Below the pieces are notes generated by a model that did not search any database, was not told the origin of the DNA, and worked only from the letters and a program-made list of their open reading frames with translations. A program made the position numbers and the translations under genes. A stretch of 64,000 bases of DNA from Galeopsis tetrahit (Eukaryota; Streptophyta; Magnoliopsida; Lamiales; Lamiaceae): NCBI GenBank assembly GCA_963675135.1, contig OY776127.1:86537182-86601181 (forward strand), in the 5' to 3' direction. This document shows, piece after piece, positions 13,313 to 25,700 of this stretch (position 1 is its first letter; each line of letters starts with the position of its first letter).

Positions 13313-13534
13313 GTAAAGTCTAGTATGCACTCGAGTGCATGCTGTGCACACTGACTTACACTTTTTGGTAAATGGTGTTGCATTTTTCAATTATTACTAA
13401 AAATATTATTATACAGTTTAATAATTGAAAAGTGCAACACCATTTACCAAAAAGTGTAAGTGAGTAAACTGAAAAGTGCAACATGGACTAGGGTGCACAA
13501 CATGCACTCGAGTTCATAACATAGCAGACCAACC
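13313..13534. mobile_element. palindromic (foldback) MITE copy 2, the most complete hairpin
   Basis: The whole element is nearly self-complementary. Arm 13354-13395 (CTTACACTTTTTGGTAAATG...) is the near-exact inverse of arm 13419-13460 (...CATTTACCAAAAAGTGTAAG), separated by a 23-base AT loop. The ends carry ATGCACTCGAGTGCAT and its inverse. There is no coding capacity. Transcription through it would give a hairpin of more than 40 bp. Confidence 0.85.
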
Positions 13535-14444
13535 CAATTAATTAAATAAGAATAAATAAATAAAATCAACTAGGTAGATAGATAGTAAATGGAAAATGAT
13601 AAAACTCTGACTTTAAACATAATCCAGAATCTCTGCAAGTAGACGGTGTGATTGATTCACAGAATTAATCGATCATTCAACGGAATAACGGAGTATAAAA
13701 AAAAATGTACGTAGAGAATTGAAGGGTAAGTAGTACAATTGAACAGTTTATACATCACTCTCAATCACTGACCCATCGTGTGTACAAACACATCACAGTT
13801 ATAATCAAAGACTAGTCCAATTCAATTCCTCAGTGTACTTTTTCTCACTCTAATTGCTACTAGTAACTTATACTGTTTTTTTTCCCTACACACTACTGCT
13901 GCATGATTACAACAGCTGATATATCCACATATATATATACTCTCCCCGTCCTTTACAAATTTTCTATTTTGTCACAAATTTTCTATTTTGTCATTTTGAT
14001 CAGTTCGTCTACAATTTTTTTTGGATACAAGCATTAACTTTCTCACTCCTATTTTTCGTATCTAGCAGGTGACAGAGCCATTACGAAGTCTTTTTGACCA
14101 TTCATTAACAAGAAAAATGTACGGTTAAATTTGTGCAAGCTGGCTCATGATTGAGAGTGGGGAAAATAGCTAGCATTGAAATTTTATTTTTATTTAATTT
14201 AGGGTAGAGAATCTAGCTTCTCAATTATTATTATTATTTTTTGACTTTGGCTTCTTCTAGGGTTTTTTTGAATTATTGAAATTTTGTTTAGTGCATGTAT
14301 GTATGTACGAGTGCAGAAACAGTGATGTAAGCAAAGAAGAAGAGTTTTTATTTTTAATTCGTAGCTAGATAGTGATGTTTCTGTTGATATTGGATTTTGT
14401 ACTCATTCCAATTTTTCCTATTTTTTTTTTTTAAATCTCGGGTA
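13535..14444. other. intergenic AT-rich spacer
   Basis: No gene, RNA gene or clear transposon end is visible. A short direct repeat ACAAATTTTCTATTTTGTC occurs at about 13955 and 13975. Homopurine and homopyrimidine runs are otherwise unremarkable. Confidence 0.5.
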
Positions 14445-14558
14445 TCCGGTCCAAAGACCGACTAATCCTGGGGACTAACTCTACCGTCCACTTGCGAGGG
14501 TTCCATTTAAAGTCAGAGTTTTGCGTTCTATATGGAATGTCCCCGTAGAAATTGTTTG

Positions 14559-14992
14559 GACTAGTCTTGGGTGAGACCGTCTCACTGAATGATATCCATA
14601 AACTGAAAAATACAACACAATATTACTAAAAAGTGTAAGTCACTATAACTAAAAATATTATTATACAGTTTAATAATTGAAAAATGCAACACCATTTATC
14701 AAAAAGTGTAAGTCAGTAAAACTGAAAAGTACAACATGGACTAGGGTGCACAACATGCACTCGAGTCCATAGCAGACCAACCCAAAGTGATAATGTTTGA
14801 GCAAAAAGTGATAGTGTTTAAGGAAAAAGTGATAGTCACTTTTGTTAAAAATATTATCACTTTTTACTTAAATATTGTCAATTTTTTATAAACAAAAAAT
14901 GGATAATCCTACCTAAAATTTTAAAATATGGGTTAGAAGTGATTCGTATCACGGAAAAAGATCCGTGAGACGGTTTCACACAAGTTTTTACC
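14559..14992. mobile_element. Mutator-like non-autonomous element with 9-bp target-site duplication
   Basis: Flanked by exact 9-base duplications AATTGTTTG at 14550-14558 and 14993-15001. The termini are inverted repeats sharing GTGAGACCGTCTCAC at the left and GTGAGACGGTTTCAC at the right. The element is 434 bp and has no coding capacity. It carries a palindromic MITE copy at about 14600-14785 and three short direct repeats of AAAAGTGATAGTGTTTAAGG type. Confidence 0.88.
14600..14785. mobile_element. palindromic MITE copy 3 (left end lost), nested in the Mutator-like element
   Basis: It contains the family hairpin (ACTAAAAATATTATTATACA loop; CAACACCATTTATCAAAAAG arm) and the right end GGGTGCACAACATGCACTCG. 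The left terminus with CTCGAG is missing. This is the innermost level of a three-deep nest. Confidence 0.75.
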
Positions 14993-15070
14993 AATTGTTT
15001 GCAAAGGTTCGAATTTAGAGAGGAGCACACTCCTAAGTTTCAAGCCTACACCATTAGATCAACTTCTAGC

Positions 15071-18000
15071 AGTAAAAAAAGGGAGAGAGAGAGATATTTT
15101 TGAAGATCTTAGATTGAATTTTTTTTTTTTTTTTAAAAAAAAGAAATGAAATTAGGGGGTGGGGTGGGGGCATATATAGGGGGAGTGGCAGAGTAGTCTT
15201 TGGTCAAGATAACAAAGGAATGCCCCATCCTTTTCCTCCATTAAGGAAGTGGAATCTCTGCCCTTCCCATCCTTTTCAATGTTGCTTGTCTCTCTTATTA
15301 TTATATTATTACTATTTCTTTTCATTTTTTACCTTTTTATTTAACTCTAATATATATAATGTCATAAACTTACCATCACATAATTGAACTCATTTTATTT
15401 TATTTATTTGGGGATCAACTTCACATACTATATATTATTACTATGCTTTATGTATTATTGTATAACAACATAAAGGGAAAATACATTGGAGTAATGGAGA
15501 CAACATTGCATGTTTATTTTTACAAGATTAATTATGGTATTCAATTTATTTGCTTGGGTTCACGTAAACTTTTTTCTTTAAATATCCTGATTAGTATACT
15601 AAATGTCATTGTTTAAACAACTATACTTCATATGTTAAATGATGGAGTAACATTTTATGTGATTTCTTGATAGTTCATGTGACCCGGGTTCACAATAGAC
15701 CTGCTCTAGCAATAATGTAATACCACATGTATTATATTGTGTTACATTGTTACTATTTTATGTAATAATATATAAATAACCAAATAATATTGTTAAGTGT
15801 CTTTTGCACACGACCATTATTCCATTAATTAAAAAAAGGGGTTAATAGTGAATGATACTATTATAAAAGGGAAAGAGAGAATTAAAAAAATGTGACGAAT
15901 AAGCTCAAACCTACATATAGGAGACAAATATTGCTCTTCTCCCTTGATTTCCGCTAGAATTCTCCCAAAAAATTAATTAATGATGAATAATGATGGCTGA
16001 CATCTTCAAAACTTTTCATATATATTGATTTTAGAACATTCCATATCTATTTGATTCGCCTTTTTTTTTTTTTTTTTAATATTGTAGGGATTTAAGTCAA
16101 CTTTTATGTATAAAAAAATGAAAAAAAAATGATGGGATTCGGTAATTTCGTAAACTTTTATGTATAAAGTAAATAAATGAGTTAAATTGTATGTATATGA
16201 TAATTTAAAAGTAATTACATTTTATGTAAATTTTGTAAAATTATAGTATACATAGAGTTTTTTATATTTATTTTTGGTGTGTACAAATTCGTTTCCAACG
16301 TACAAAACAAAAAGTGTTCAAGATAACACGAAATAGAGTGAGTGATATTTTTTTTTTTTTGAGTTTACAAGATCAATACATTATATAATACAATTTCACG
16401 CTCACACTCATGATTTTTAAACCAGACGAATTCCTATAGTATTGTTATCCCTCCAAATGCAAAAGCGGGTGTACCCTTTGTCTCGCAATGACGACCAAAT
16501 TTCCAATTTCAATACGAAAAATAACCTCACACTAAGGTATTCTTCTATAAAAAGAAAGAGGAAAAAAAAAAAGACAAAACTCCACTATTTTTAAATGAAA
16601 AATTTGTACATTGAAAACAGACTTTTAAAGATGAAGGAATTGAAAAGGGTACGAAGGAGGAAGTGCGTGTATAAAATACAGTGTTTTGCATTGGAATTAT
16701 AAATTAAAATCTCTTAAAATCGTAGAATTTAATAGAATCAACAATTTCCAATACAACACCTAATTTTTTTACCCTTTCGAAATCAGAAATCTCATTTCGC
16801 ATTAAATAGAGTTGCGAGCCTTTAAGTTAATGCTTGCAAATGAATTTACAAATTTACCCTTATCATGAAAGAAAGGTGAAGAAAAGAGGTGCATGTATTT
16901 GCAAAATATATTTTTCAATAAAAATGAGTTTTAAAAAAAAAAACTGATATATTAGAGAAATATGTAAAAAAAATATTTAAAATGAATATCAATTAAAAAA
17001 ACCCCAGCATATATTACTCAAAGATATCATATACCATATACCATGGACCTAACAAAATCATCATGGTTAGATTTATAATAAACGTGGGTATATATCTTGG
17101 GCTGCGTCTTGTGGGCCCAATTTGGGTCCATCATTATGGATTTTAATTAAAAAAACATGATTTTTTTTAGACGTGCCATGATATATTTCTAAACATGAAC
17201 AAGACTATACATTGTATACAGTATTCTCTCCGTTTACGTATAGTGTGTTTATAAATAAAATAGATAAAGTAAAGAAAGAGATAAAGTAATTGAAGCGTTG
17301 TATATTATTTATAAAGAAAACAAAAACACTTTATATGAACAACTCAAAAAGAACATATTGTACGCGGTGGATGGAAGGAGTATACATTTTCTAGAGAATT
17401 CTTATTTATATCATTAGTTTTATTTTTATAAAATATTAACTTCTAATCTATAAATTTTGTATATTTAAATAATATATACAAAAGATTTTGCTATGTACTA
17501 TACTCCAAAATAAAGGGTCCTTGCCCGTTGGATATATTCTTAAAATGAAGTTTGAATTGCTTCTCACCAAGCAAAAATGGAAGTTCAAAGCTCTTGTCAA
17601 TTGTTTCACAAATTAAAAAGAAACTTGTTTTTATTACCATTTCGTGTCATAAACTGAAATTTCATCATAATATTTTAATTGTACAAGTGAATAAATAACT
17701 GAAATTATACAAGTGAGACAGATGGTTTATACAAGGTTGTATTGTATGTTTAAAAGTACCATTTTTTATTTCCTTCAAAAATATCACGGTATAAAAATTA
17801 CGCACACTTCCATAAATATAAATATTTATTTCATCAATACATAAATACAATCTTATCTTTTTACTTTACACATTTACTTTTTACATAAAATTCGTGAAAT
17901 TTTGTATTTTTTACATGCAAAGTTTTTTTTTTTTTCTTGTTGAAGAGTATGATATGTGAAATTGAAAATGCCATCTCTATTGATATGAATACCCTAAGTC

Positions 18001-18847
18001 CCTAATAGGAGTGAGAATATTAATTTAATTTGTGATGCTAAGAATTTTGCAAAAATTGTGAATAAAGTCACCTTTTGATACATAGTATGGCTACTTATTC
18101 CTGGAAAAGTGGCTTAAATCTCAATATGGGAATCAAGGGATAAATATGATTCCCTTCTTTAATTTTAATATGTACACTTAGGTATATTTTTTAATCGTTT
18201 TTATTGGTATGTGGTTTTTATTTAGAGGTGTACCATTCTTCTTTTTCCGGGGTTTTTGTCTCTTGGTGGTCTTTCGGACAGGATTTTAATGGCACTCCGA
18301 TCGATCTCTGATTCGACTTGTGAATTTATAACTTTTAATTTTTTTTTAATTTACTACATTAATTTAATTGTCCTAATTATAAATAAATTAGTATATTTTT
18401 ATTAGTGGTGAAGGTTGTAACGCACTATCTGACTTATGTCCAATTTGTGGAATCCATAATATGTGTCTATTAGTCAAAATCTAAATAAAATCATCTCCAA
18501 AAAGCAAATTAAATATTCAACAACGAAAAAAGTGTATAGTATTGTAGGTCAGGAAATGGAATAAAGTTTATATGGCACTAAAAGATTAAATAGTTATAAT
18601 TAGTGGAAGACTTGAAAGCATGGGTACGTATGGTATATATTTGTCAAAGGAACAAAAAAACTTGAATGCCAGTTATCAAGCAGCTGGATGCTATCAAATC
18701 TTGCTACCAATTATATGAGTGTGTAACATAATATCAAATGTTATGTCATGATCATATAATACAAGCATCGGGCGAGAAGTTTAATCGAGTGGACAATTTA
18801 ACATAAGTGAAATTTACTTTTAACGGGATTTGAACATACAACGCTAG
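15071..18847. other. intergenic AT-rich spacer with one Stowaway-like MITE
   Basis: Poly-T/poly-A runs and AT-rich DNA with no gene found. A Stowaway-like MITE is at 17222-17382: the left end TATTCTCTCCGTTTACG and right end GGATGGAAGGAGTA are inverted relative to each other. A weak GTGGGGTGGGGG G-run lies near 15158. Confidence 0.5.
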
Positions 18848-19271
18848 GGGGGTGTTTACTTTGGGTTTTGAGTGGTTTTAAAAATCGGGTTTTTGAAATC
18901 CTGATGAATAGTAATATGAGTGTTTCTTTTGAGTTTTGGAATAGTGAAGGATTTAACTTTATGTCAAATCAAGTTGTAAGATTAAATGAGTTTGTATTAT
19001 TATATTATTGTTTGATGAGATTATAATGATTAATTAAGTGTGTAATGATTAAATGTATTATATTATTATATTATTATTATATTAATTATTGTTGAGAAAG
19101 AATATAATGATTGAAGTAAAATTATACCGATATAATTTTATGTCAAATCAATATGTTTAATAGGGGTGGTTTTGAGTGGATTTTAAAACCGGTTTTTAAA
19201 TCCCGAAGTAAAACGGGTTTTGGATCTTGAAATCCAAAACCTGATTTTTAAAATCAAAAGTAAACATACCC
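18848..19271. mobile_element. Tourist/Harbinger-like MITE
   Basis: Terminal inverted repeats: GGGTGTTTACTTTGGGTTTT at the left, and its imperfect inverse AAAATCAAAAGTAAACATACC at the right. Subterminal arms are also complementary (GGTTTTAAAAATCGGGTTTT against AAAACCTGATTTTTAAAATC). Both sides are flanked by CTA, compatible with a 3-bp duplication. About 420 bp, non-coding. The superfamily is inferred from terminal base composition only. Confidence 0.65.
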
Positions 19272-22200
19272 TAGACATTAGTCTGGGGCTCGATACTGTA
19301 TTTAAACATGTTTTACTTTTTAATACGTTTAGTCAAGGGCGGATCCAACTTATGGCTAAGGTGGGCTCCAGTCGATTTTTCTATATATAATAAAAAATAA
19401 AACTTTACAACTGCTAGCAAAGCTTGAATAATTAGTGACCTTCACATAAATAAAATAGAGTTTTTACTATTAATTCATATTAATTTTTTGCTAAACTATT
19501 TGTAAAATATACATATTTAATTCTTTACATAATTTAAATTTTCAATTAAATAATTTTCAAAAGTTTTCCGAACAAATAAGATGCAAGTGTATGCTCCGAT
19601 TACGAGACTACATATACATATTCAATTCAGGTCAATTTGTGGGACCAAAAAAAAATTAAATTTTCATGCACTGGAGTATATCGGTTTCGTAGATGCATAT
19701 TTCTATGAATATGCGTTGATTGTGTATAAAATTAATTAAATTTTGTACTTCGTGAGTGTTAATTAAATTAAAAGATTATTGTAGGCAGTAATTATTGCGA
19801 TTTTCTTTGTTGGTAGCTAGCATTAAAGCAAAAGTTAAAGCCAATCACGTGAAACTCTGCTCATAATTTCTATCCATAATTATTGTGTTCAATAATTCAC
19901 TAGGAGCTAGCAATTTTATTAGTTAATTAAAAATTAATTCACTCATTTATTTATGCATCTTATTATAAATATACTACTCCAATATTTGACTAAATTAATT
20001 TATAAAATCGAATCTTCAAATTTGAACTATATTTAATTTTTGAGAAAATCTAACAAAATCTAATGATAGATATTGCATTTAATATATTGACCAGTGGTAA
20101 CAATTCACATGCTTACGTACAATAGATGAACTCATTGACTAGAATAAAAGAAAAACGTGTGTCATACATTTTTAAACAATTACATGCGAGGAACAAATAA
20201 AATAAAAGAAGCTAGAAGATGCATGCACTTTTTCAACTCCTATACAATCAAGAAAATTGTTCAATTTTCATGTTTCATTTTTCTTACTATTTCATTTAAG
20301 GTTCTACTCTGCTGAATTATTAAAACGCATCGTTCTCATGGTAATTGATGTAGTGTGCATGAATCAAAAGAACGAAAAAATAAGGAAAGTTGATTCAAAG
20401 AATACCCGAATCTTGATAAAACGAAGAACACTTCTTCAATAATATTTAAATCTTTAAAACGGCCTCCACAATGTTTGGAAACGAATAACGTACCATAGTG
20501 TGCGAAAATAGGAAATTACAAAAAAAAATCCTAAACAATTGAAAATTGCAAAAATAACACTCAAAAAACAATAAAATGCGTTTTTGACTTCTCAAACGAT
20601 GAAATTTGGTCAAAAAACGTCAAACGTCGTGAAGTGTGCAAAAACCGGGGTTCGACTCTCAAAACTTAAAAAAAAATTCGAATGCTCTCGTTTCTTCAAA
20701 AATTGCAACATCGCTCATGTTACATCAATAATGGAAGGTTAATTAACTTTTTGAGGAATATTTTAGGTCTAGCTAGATGTAATTATTTTTTGTTACTTAA
20801 AAGGTACGTACCTAAGTTTCATAATGAAAGTTGGTTAAAAAAAAAGTTTCATAATGAAAGTTAGATTCATAGTACGCACGTACGGGTCGATTAGGGTTAA
20901 ATAAATAATTGTAGTAGTAAAAAGAAAAGCAAATAATTTGATTAAGCCTTTTTTGTTTGTTTGCACTTTTTTTATTTAAACAATAATTAATTAATGGAGT
21001 AGTTAATTAGTTTCATGATTGCTCCCTTGTTACCTTAAAGAGAACTTCAAAATCTTTATATTGATTGAAGATTAAAGACTTTTAAAAAGCTACACACATG
21101 GGATATTATAAATAATACTCCTTCCGTTCCACGATTTGCAGTACGACAATGTGACATACGAATACAAAAATTATGTGGGATCAGTTCATACAGAGTTTTG
21201 TTCTGATTTCGACTTTAATGGACCTTAATATGGAGTGGTTAAACCTTAATATAACCAATTAATCACTCAAAAAAGTGAGGAATATGCATATTAATTAATT
21301 AATTAAACTTTTTGTATTAAGTATGGGTGAGTGAGATATGTGGGGTTTGAATTATAGAGACATTGGAATAGTGTCATCCAAAGTGCCCCCTCTCTTTTTC
21401 TATGATATTTTGACACGTAGAGAGAAAACTCCAAAATTATACTATGCACAATAAAAAAATGTTGTGGTTTTAGGCAGGAGGGATTTGATGATTAATTTGA
21501 AATTTGTTAGCATGTGTAGCTAGTTTGAAATTTTTCAAAACCACAATAATTTGGATGAATTTGAAATTCAATGATTTGTATTCTATTTTCTATAGACATT
21601 GATCTTTAGAGGAGTGTACATTTTTTTCTTAATCTAAATTTTGTTCCTGAAGAAAAATTTTCTTCGATCTCTGACTCAACATGTGAACTTATTATTCTAG
21701 ATTTTCTTTTCTTTTATATGATCTGCCTTTTCTTTTATATGATCTTTAATGGTCAAATCATTCAAAATTTAATGGTCAAATCATTCAAAATTCTTGAGTT
21801 TTAAAATTTATAAGAGTGTTCTTTAAATTTGATCTATTTATTAAAAGGTACTCCTATATATTTTGTAGTTTCTTGTGGAGTACTCAAAATGCAAAATAAA
21901 TTACTCTTCCATTTTATTTGTCAGTTTTTGGATATTTCGCATTGAATAACAATAAATGTATGTGTAATGTGTTATTTTTATTTTTATATTTATTTAAATG
22001 ATTAATTAACTCATATTATTATAAAAATAAGTATAAAAGTAAAATTGAAATTAATATGACATTAGCATGCACGTTTTAATTTCACAATTTTCCAATCAAA
22101 TTTAGAGCACGGTCCAATAATGTTAGTTTGCATGTTCTATAAAGCTTATATTAACATACATAATATTTAATTTATATTTTTGACTTACTTTAGAAAAATA

Positions 22201-22578
22201 TTTCTTTTGCAAATGGTGATTGACCCTAATTAGAAAAGATAAGAGTGGAGAAGAGGATGACCCATGCACCCATTAACTCCACTTAGAATAAACTATGTAT
22301 TAAAAAGTGAAATGTATCCACTTAAATATAAATCAGTTAAAAAAAAAAAAAGCTAGAAAATGAGTGATATGTTTGATATATTCTATATTATGTTTAAATT
22401 TTACTTCATTCGTGACATAATTATTTGTACACTCTTTTTATTTAAACATCTTAAGAGTATGTATAATATGAAAATACCTCACAAAACTAATATCATTACA
22501 ATGTTATTTTATTTTCAAAATTATCCTTAATTTTTTACATACATTTTACTTTACACCATACTAAAATACTTCTTTATT
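19272..22578. other. intergenic AT-rich spacer
   Basis: No gene supported; reading frames here are short and resemble no family. A lone hAT-like terminus (CAAGGGCGGATCCA, 19336) has no partner. A single MITE-like end ATACTCCTTCCGTTCC lies near 21117. Two 20-27-base direct duplications occur at about 21706-21790 (TTTTCTTTTATATGATCT; TTTAATGGTCAAATCATTCA). Confidence 0.5.
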
Positions 22579-22586
22579 ATCTTACC

Positions 22587-23204
22587 CAAGGATGGAGCCA
22601 CACTGGGCCCAGCGGCTCCCACCACTTTTTTTTTTTTTATATATATGCTAATTTTTTTAAAAAATAATTATATATGTATTATTTTGGTAATTATTTTTAT
22701 TATATATAAATAAAAATATTATTTTTATTTTAAAATATACATATTAAATTTACACGGAACAAAAAATGAATGCTTACCTACAAAATTTAGGAGGAAGATT
22801 TTTTTTTTCTCTTTTTCATGTATTTTCTTCTTAAATTTATTTCATAATATATACTTTAAAAAATATTTTTTTAATAGATCAAGTCAATAGATTGATGATG
22901 TGTTTGAGATTATTGTCTAAATTTTTGCTAAACTCACAAAAATATCCTTAAAATTGAACAATATTATTGATGTTTTTTTTTTAAAATAGTGTTTTAAATT
23001 TTTTGTAGATTTATATTTAAAAGTATTATATTGTTTCGCTTCATGATTAAATTATAACTGAAGAAAGAAAATGATTTTAAAATTTTTTAACGGTATTAAT
23101 AATTAAGCAATTTTAAAATTGTTTCGCTTCATTTTAAGTCGAAACTACCAAAACTTCTTATACAAATCGGGCCCCCCAATCATAATTTTCTGACTCCGTC
23201 ACTG
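22587..23204. mobile_element. hAT-type non-autonomous element with exact 8-bp target-site duplication
   Basis: Exact duplications ATCTTACC at 22579-22586 and 23205-23212. Termini CAAGGATGGAGCCA and, inverted, CAGTGACGGAGTCA. This is the common plant CAGGGGCGGAGCCA-type hAT end. 618 bp, AT-rich interior, no transposase reading frame. Confidence 0.85.
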
Positions 23205-24093
23205 ATCTTACCTCACCAATCTCTATTTTTTTTAAAGTGTGTCGATCAAATCGTGCAAGTAATACACGAACTAAAGAAGTATCGTATTTAAGATGTCCCC
23301 AACAACGTCACTTCAATCTTTACTACCAACACCTGTACTTTTTCCTCTTTCATGAATACCTCTTTACAGAAGAGATTGCACATGACCGATGCATGGTTTC
23401 CTGATTCTAAGATGCTCTTTGTTCTCTCCTTTTTTCTTTTTTCATTTTCTTCATAATTACTTATCAATCCACTCCATTTTCATAATGGGACACTTTTCAA
23501 AATGTAAAAACTCATGTATACTGTTACATACTATGTAACCGAGTCAGTTTCAGATTATTAGTAAGAGCCCATTTATAAACGTAACTGGATCACGAATACG
23601 ATAAAATTTTTCATTTTTATGACGAAACACTTGGCAAGGGATTAGGCCCATTACACAAAATTGTTAAATTTCTTATGATTTTTATGCCTTTAATCTTTGA
23701 TTGCATACTAGGATTAGATACCACGTGATTATTGCATGGTACAATTTGGGTTTGTAACATTTATAGATATGACATTTGTGGTTCAAATTCAAATGGGTAT
23801 ACTTATCAAGTTAGGCAATTTCAGCTTTAACTAATGGGCCCAATGGCCCATTACCTACTGGGCCCCACACTCTTTGCGGCTTACTTAACACTACTTAGTG
23901 GGTCGGAAAAAATTACTCATGTTATTATCTCTATTATTCTTCTTCACCAACTTCACCAAAAGTGTGTTCATCCTATTTTTTATTCACAAATAATATATTC
24001 ATTATATTTGAGTAGTTTAATTTTAGAATTGGGAAATAGAGAAAAAATAAAAATAAAATATAAAGTGAAGTGTAAGAATAAAAAATTAAAAAG

Positions 24094-24365
24094 TACTCCC
24101 TCCGTCCGCCTATAAACTTCACGTTACTTTTTGGCACATATATTAAGAAAAGTGATTAAATAATATATATAGTACAAGTGATGTGATTGAGAGAGGAGAG
24201 AGATAAAAATAGAGAGAAAAAGTAAGATATAAAGTGAAGTGTAAGAAAAAGTAAGATATAAAGTGAAGTGTAAGAAAAAGTATTTACCAAAAAAGGTATG
24301 GGAAGCTTATAGACGGACGGACTAAAATGGTAAAATGAGAAGCTTATAGGCGGACGGAGGAAGTA
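24094..24365. mobile_element. Stowaway-like MITE
   Basis: Left end TACTCCCTCCGTCCGCCTAT and right end ATAGGCGGACGGAGGAAGTA are inverse of each other and flanked by TA. Internal direct repeats include AAGTAAGATATAAAGTGAAG (twice) and GAAGCTTATAGACGGACGGA, whose copies spill past the right end to about 24403. The same family appears one-ended at 35476-35670. Confidence 0.8.
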
Positions 24366-25241
24366 TTTGTCAAAAATGTATAAGAAGCTTATAGACGGAC
24401 GGACCAAAAATATTTATAAATGCTATTGAGATTTCTGATAGGCATTCTGATGCCTAATGAATAAGATTTTGGCCTTTTTAAAAAAAAAAAAAAAATAGAC
24501 GGTTCTTTTATATACTTTTTAATAAAATTGATGGTCTATCAACCATACTCTTTACTCGTTATCCTATATATCTAATTTATAATTAAAATATATACAATAA
24601 AATTTAAACACACTTTTATTTGACGAAAGAAGTATACAAAAGTAATTGACGTACGAAAAAATTACACAAAAAAATTATACGAGACTGTCACATATAAGAA
24701 TTGTCCAGAAAGAATTAGAGTCCATTGATATTTGATCTTTTCTTTCATAATTATACTTTAGAATTAGATGGATGTCTCCAAATAATAATTCATGTATTAA
24801 AATTAAACAATTTTTTTTCAAACTGGAAATCATGATTCGTAGACAATAATTTTCGACCAAAAAATGATGACCGAAATTTTATTTTCTAAATAAAATCAAT
24901 TATAGTATTATTTTGTCTACTTAAATGGGGCCGCAGATTAAAAATAAAAAGCATTAAGTCTAGTTGTATAGCATTCTGCTAATAGAAACACACATACGAA
25001 AACAAAAGAAAACGATATTTTTTTCAGAGCATATATTCAAATAATAATTATAGGCTATTTATAAAAATAAAAATAAATTAAAAAACATACTGTAGAAAGA
25101 GTTCAAAATAATAGAGCCCCATTTGAGTGCTAGTAATATACTGTAGGTGAGAGCCACCGTACATAACATAGCCACTTTAAGATCATTATTCAATCATCAT
25201 TTGTACCCACCGACATTGACCAAGAATTTATTACGACTATA

Positions 25242-25449
25242 TACTTTCTCCGTTTCTTGGCTCGATGAAAGTTATTCATAAACTTTAGTTATGAAAATTA
25301 AAAAATATAATAGAATAAGTGATGTAATTGAGAGATATAATTATATAATAAAATTTAAGAGAGTAATTTGTTAAAAAAAAAATATATAATTTTATTGAGA
25401 CGAACGAAAAAAATAAAATTCAGTAGATTTTAGTGGAATGGAGGAAGTA
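25242..25449. mobile_element. Stowaway-like MITE
   Basis: Left end TACTTTCTCCGTTTCTTGG; right end TGGAATGGAGGAAGTA; TA at both borders; about 208 bp, non-coding. Confidence 0.65.
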
Positions 25450-25700
25450 CTTTTTATATTACATACTCACTCTGTCACTTCAAAATTTTACCTTCATTTT
25501 TTTTTATATTAATTAAGTAATATAGTATAATATGTATAGTATATTTTTAATATTAAAAAAAATAGAACAAATAAAAGGGTAAAATGAATTGAAAAAAAAT
25601 AGAGAGATAATAAATTCTACAAAACCAGCCTATATATTATGATGGAATATTGGACTTTCAGTTCATGGACATCCATATGGGCTGGGCCACCCTTTTTTTT

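Larger units (their letters stand above)
14445..15070. repeat. dispersed repeat copy split by a MULE-type insertion
   Basis: The left part 14445-14558 (GACCGACTAATCCTGGGGAC ... CCCCGTAGAAATTGTTTG) and right part 15002-15070 (CAAAGGTTCGAATTTAGAGA ...) match the uninterrupted copy at 12890-13045. The right part holds a GGTTCGAATTT B-box-like motif, so a tRNA-derived SINE relative is possible but unproved. Confidence 0.6.
23213..25700. other. intergenic spacer with two Stowaway-like MITEs
   Basis: AT-rich with no gene. MITEs lie at 24094-24365 and 25242-25449. From 23826 to 23870 is a GC-richer patch with GGGCCCAATGGCCCATTACC, a telobox/TCP-like GGCCCA cluster. No promoter role can be assigned because no gene follows. 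Confidence 0.5.

Noticed and set aside
19336..19349. CAAGGGCGGATCCA as the left end of a fifth hAT element
   Set aside because: No inverse terminus or matching 8-bp flank was found within the next kilobase; at most a truncated end.
23834..24115. 93-codon frame near a GGCCCA cluster
   Set aside because: It runs into a MITE and a Lys-rich low-complexity tail; no family or splice context.
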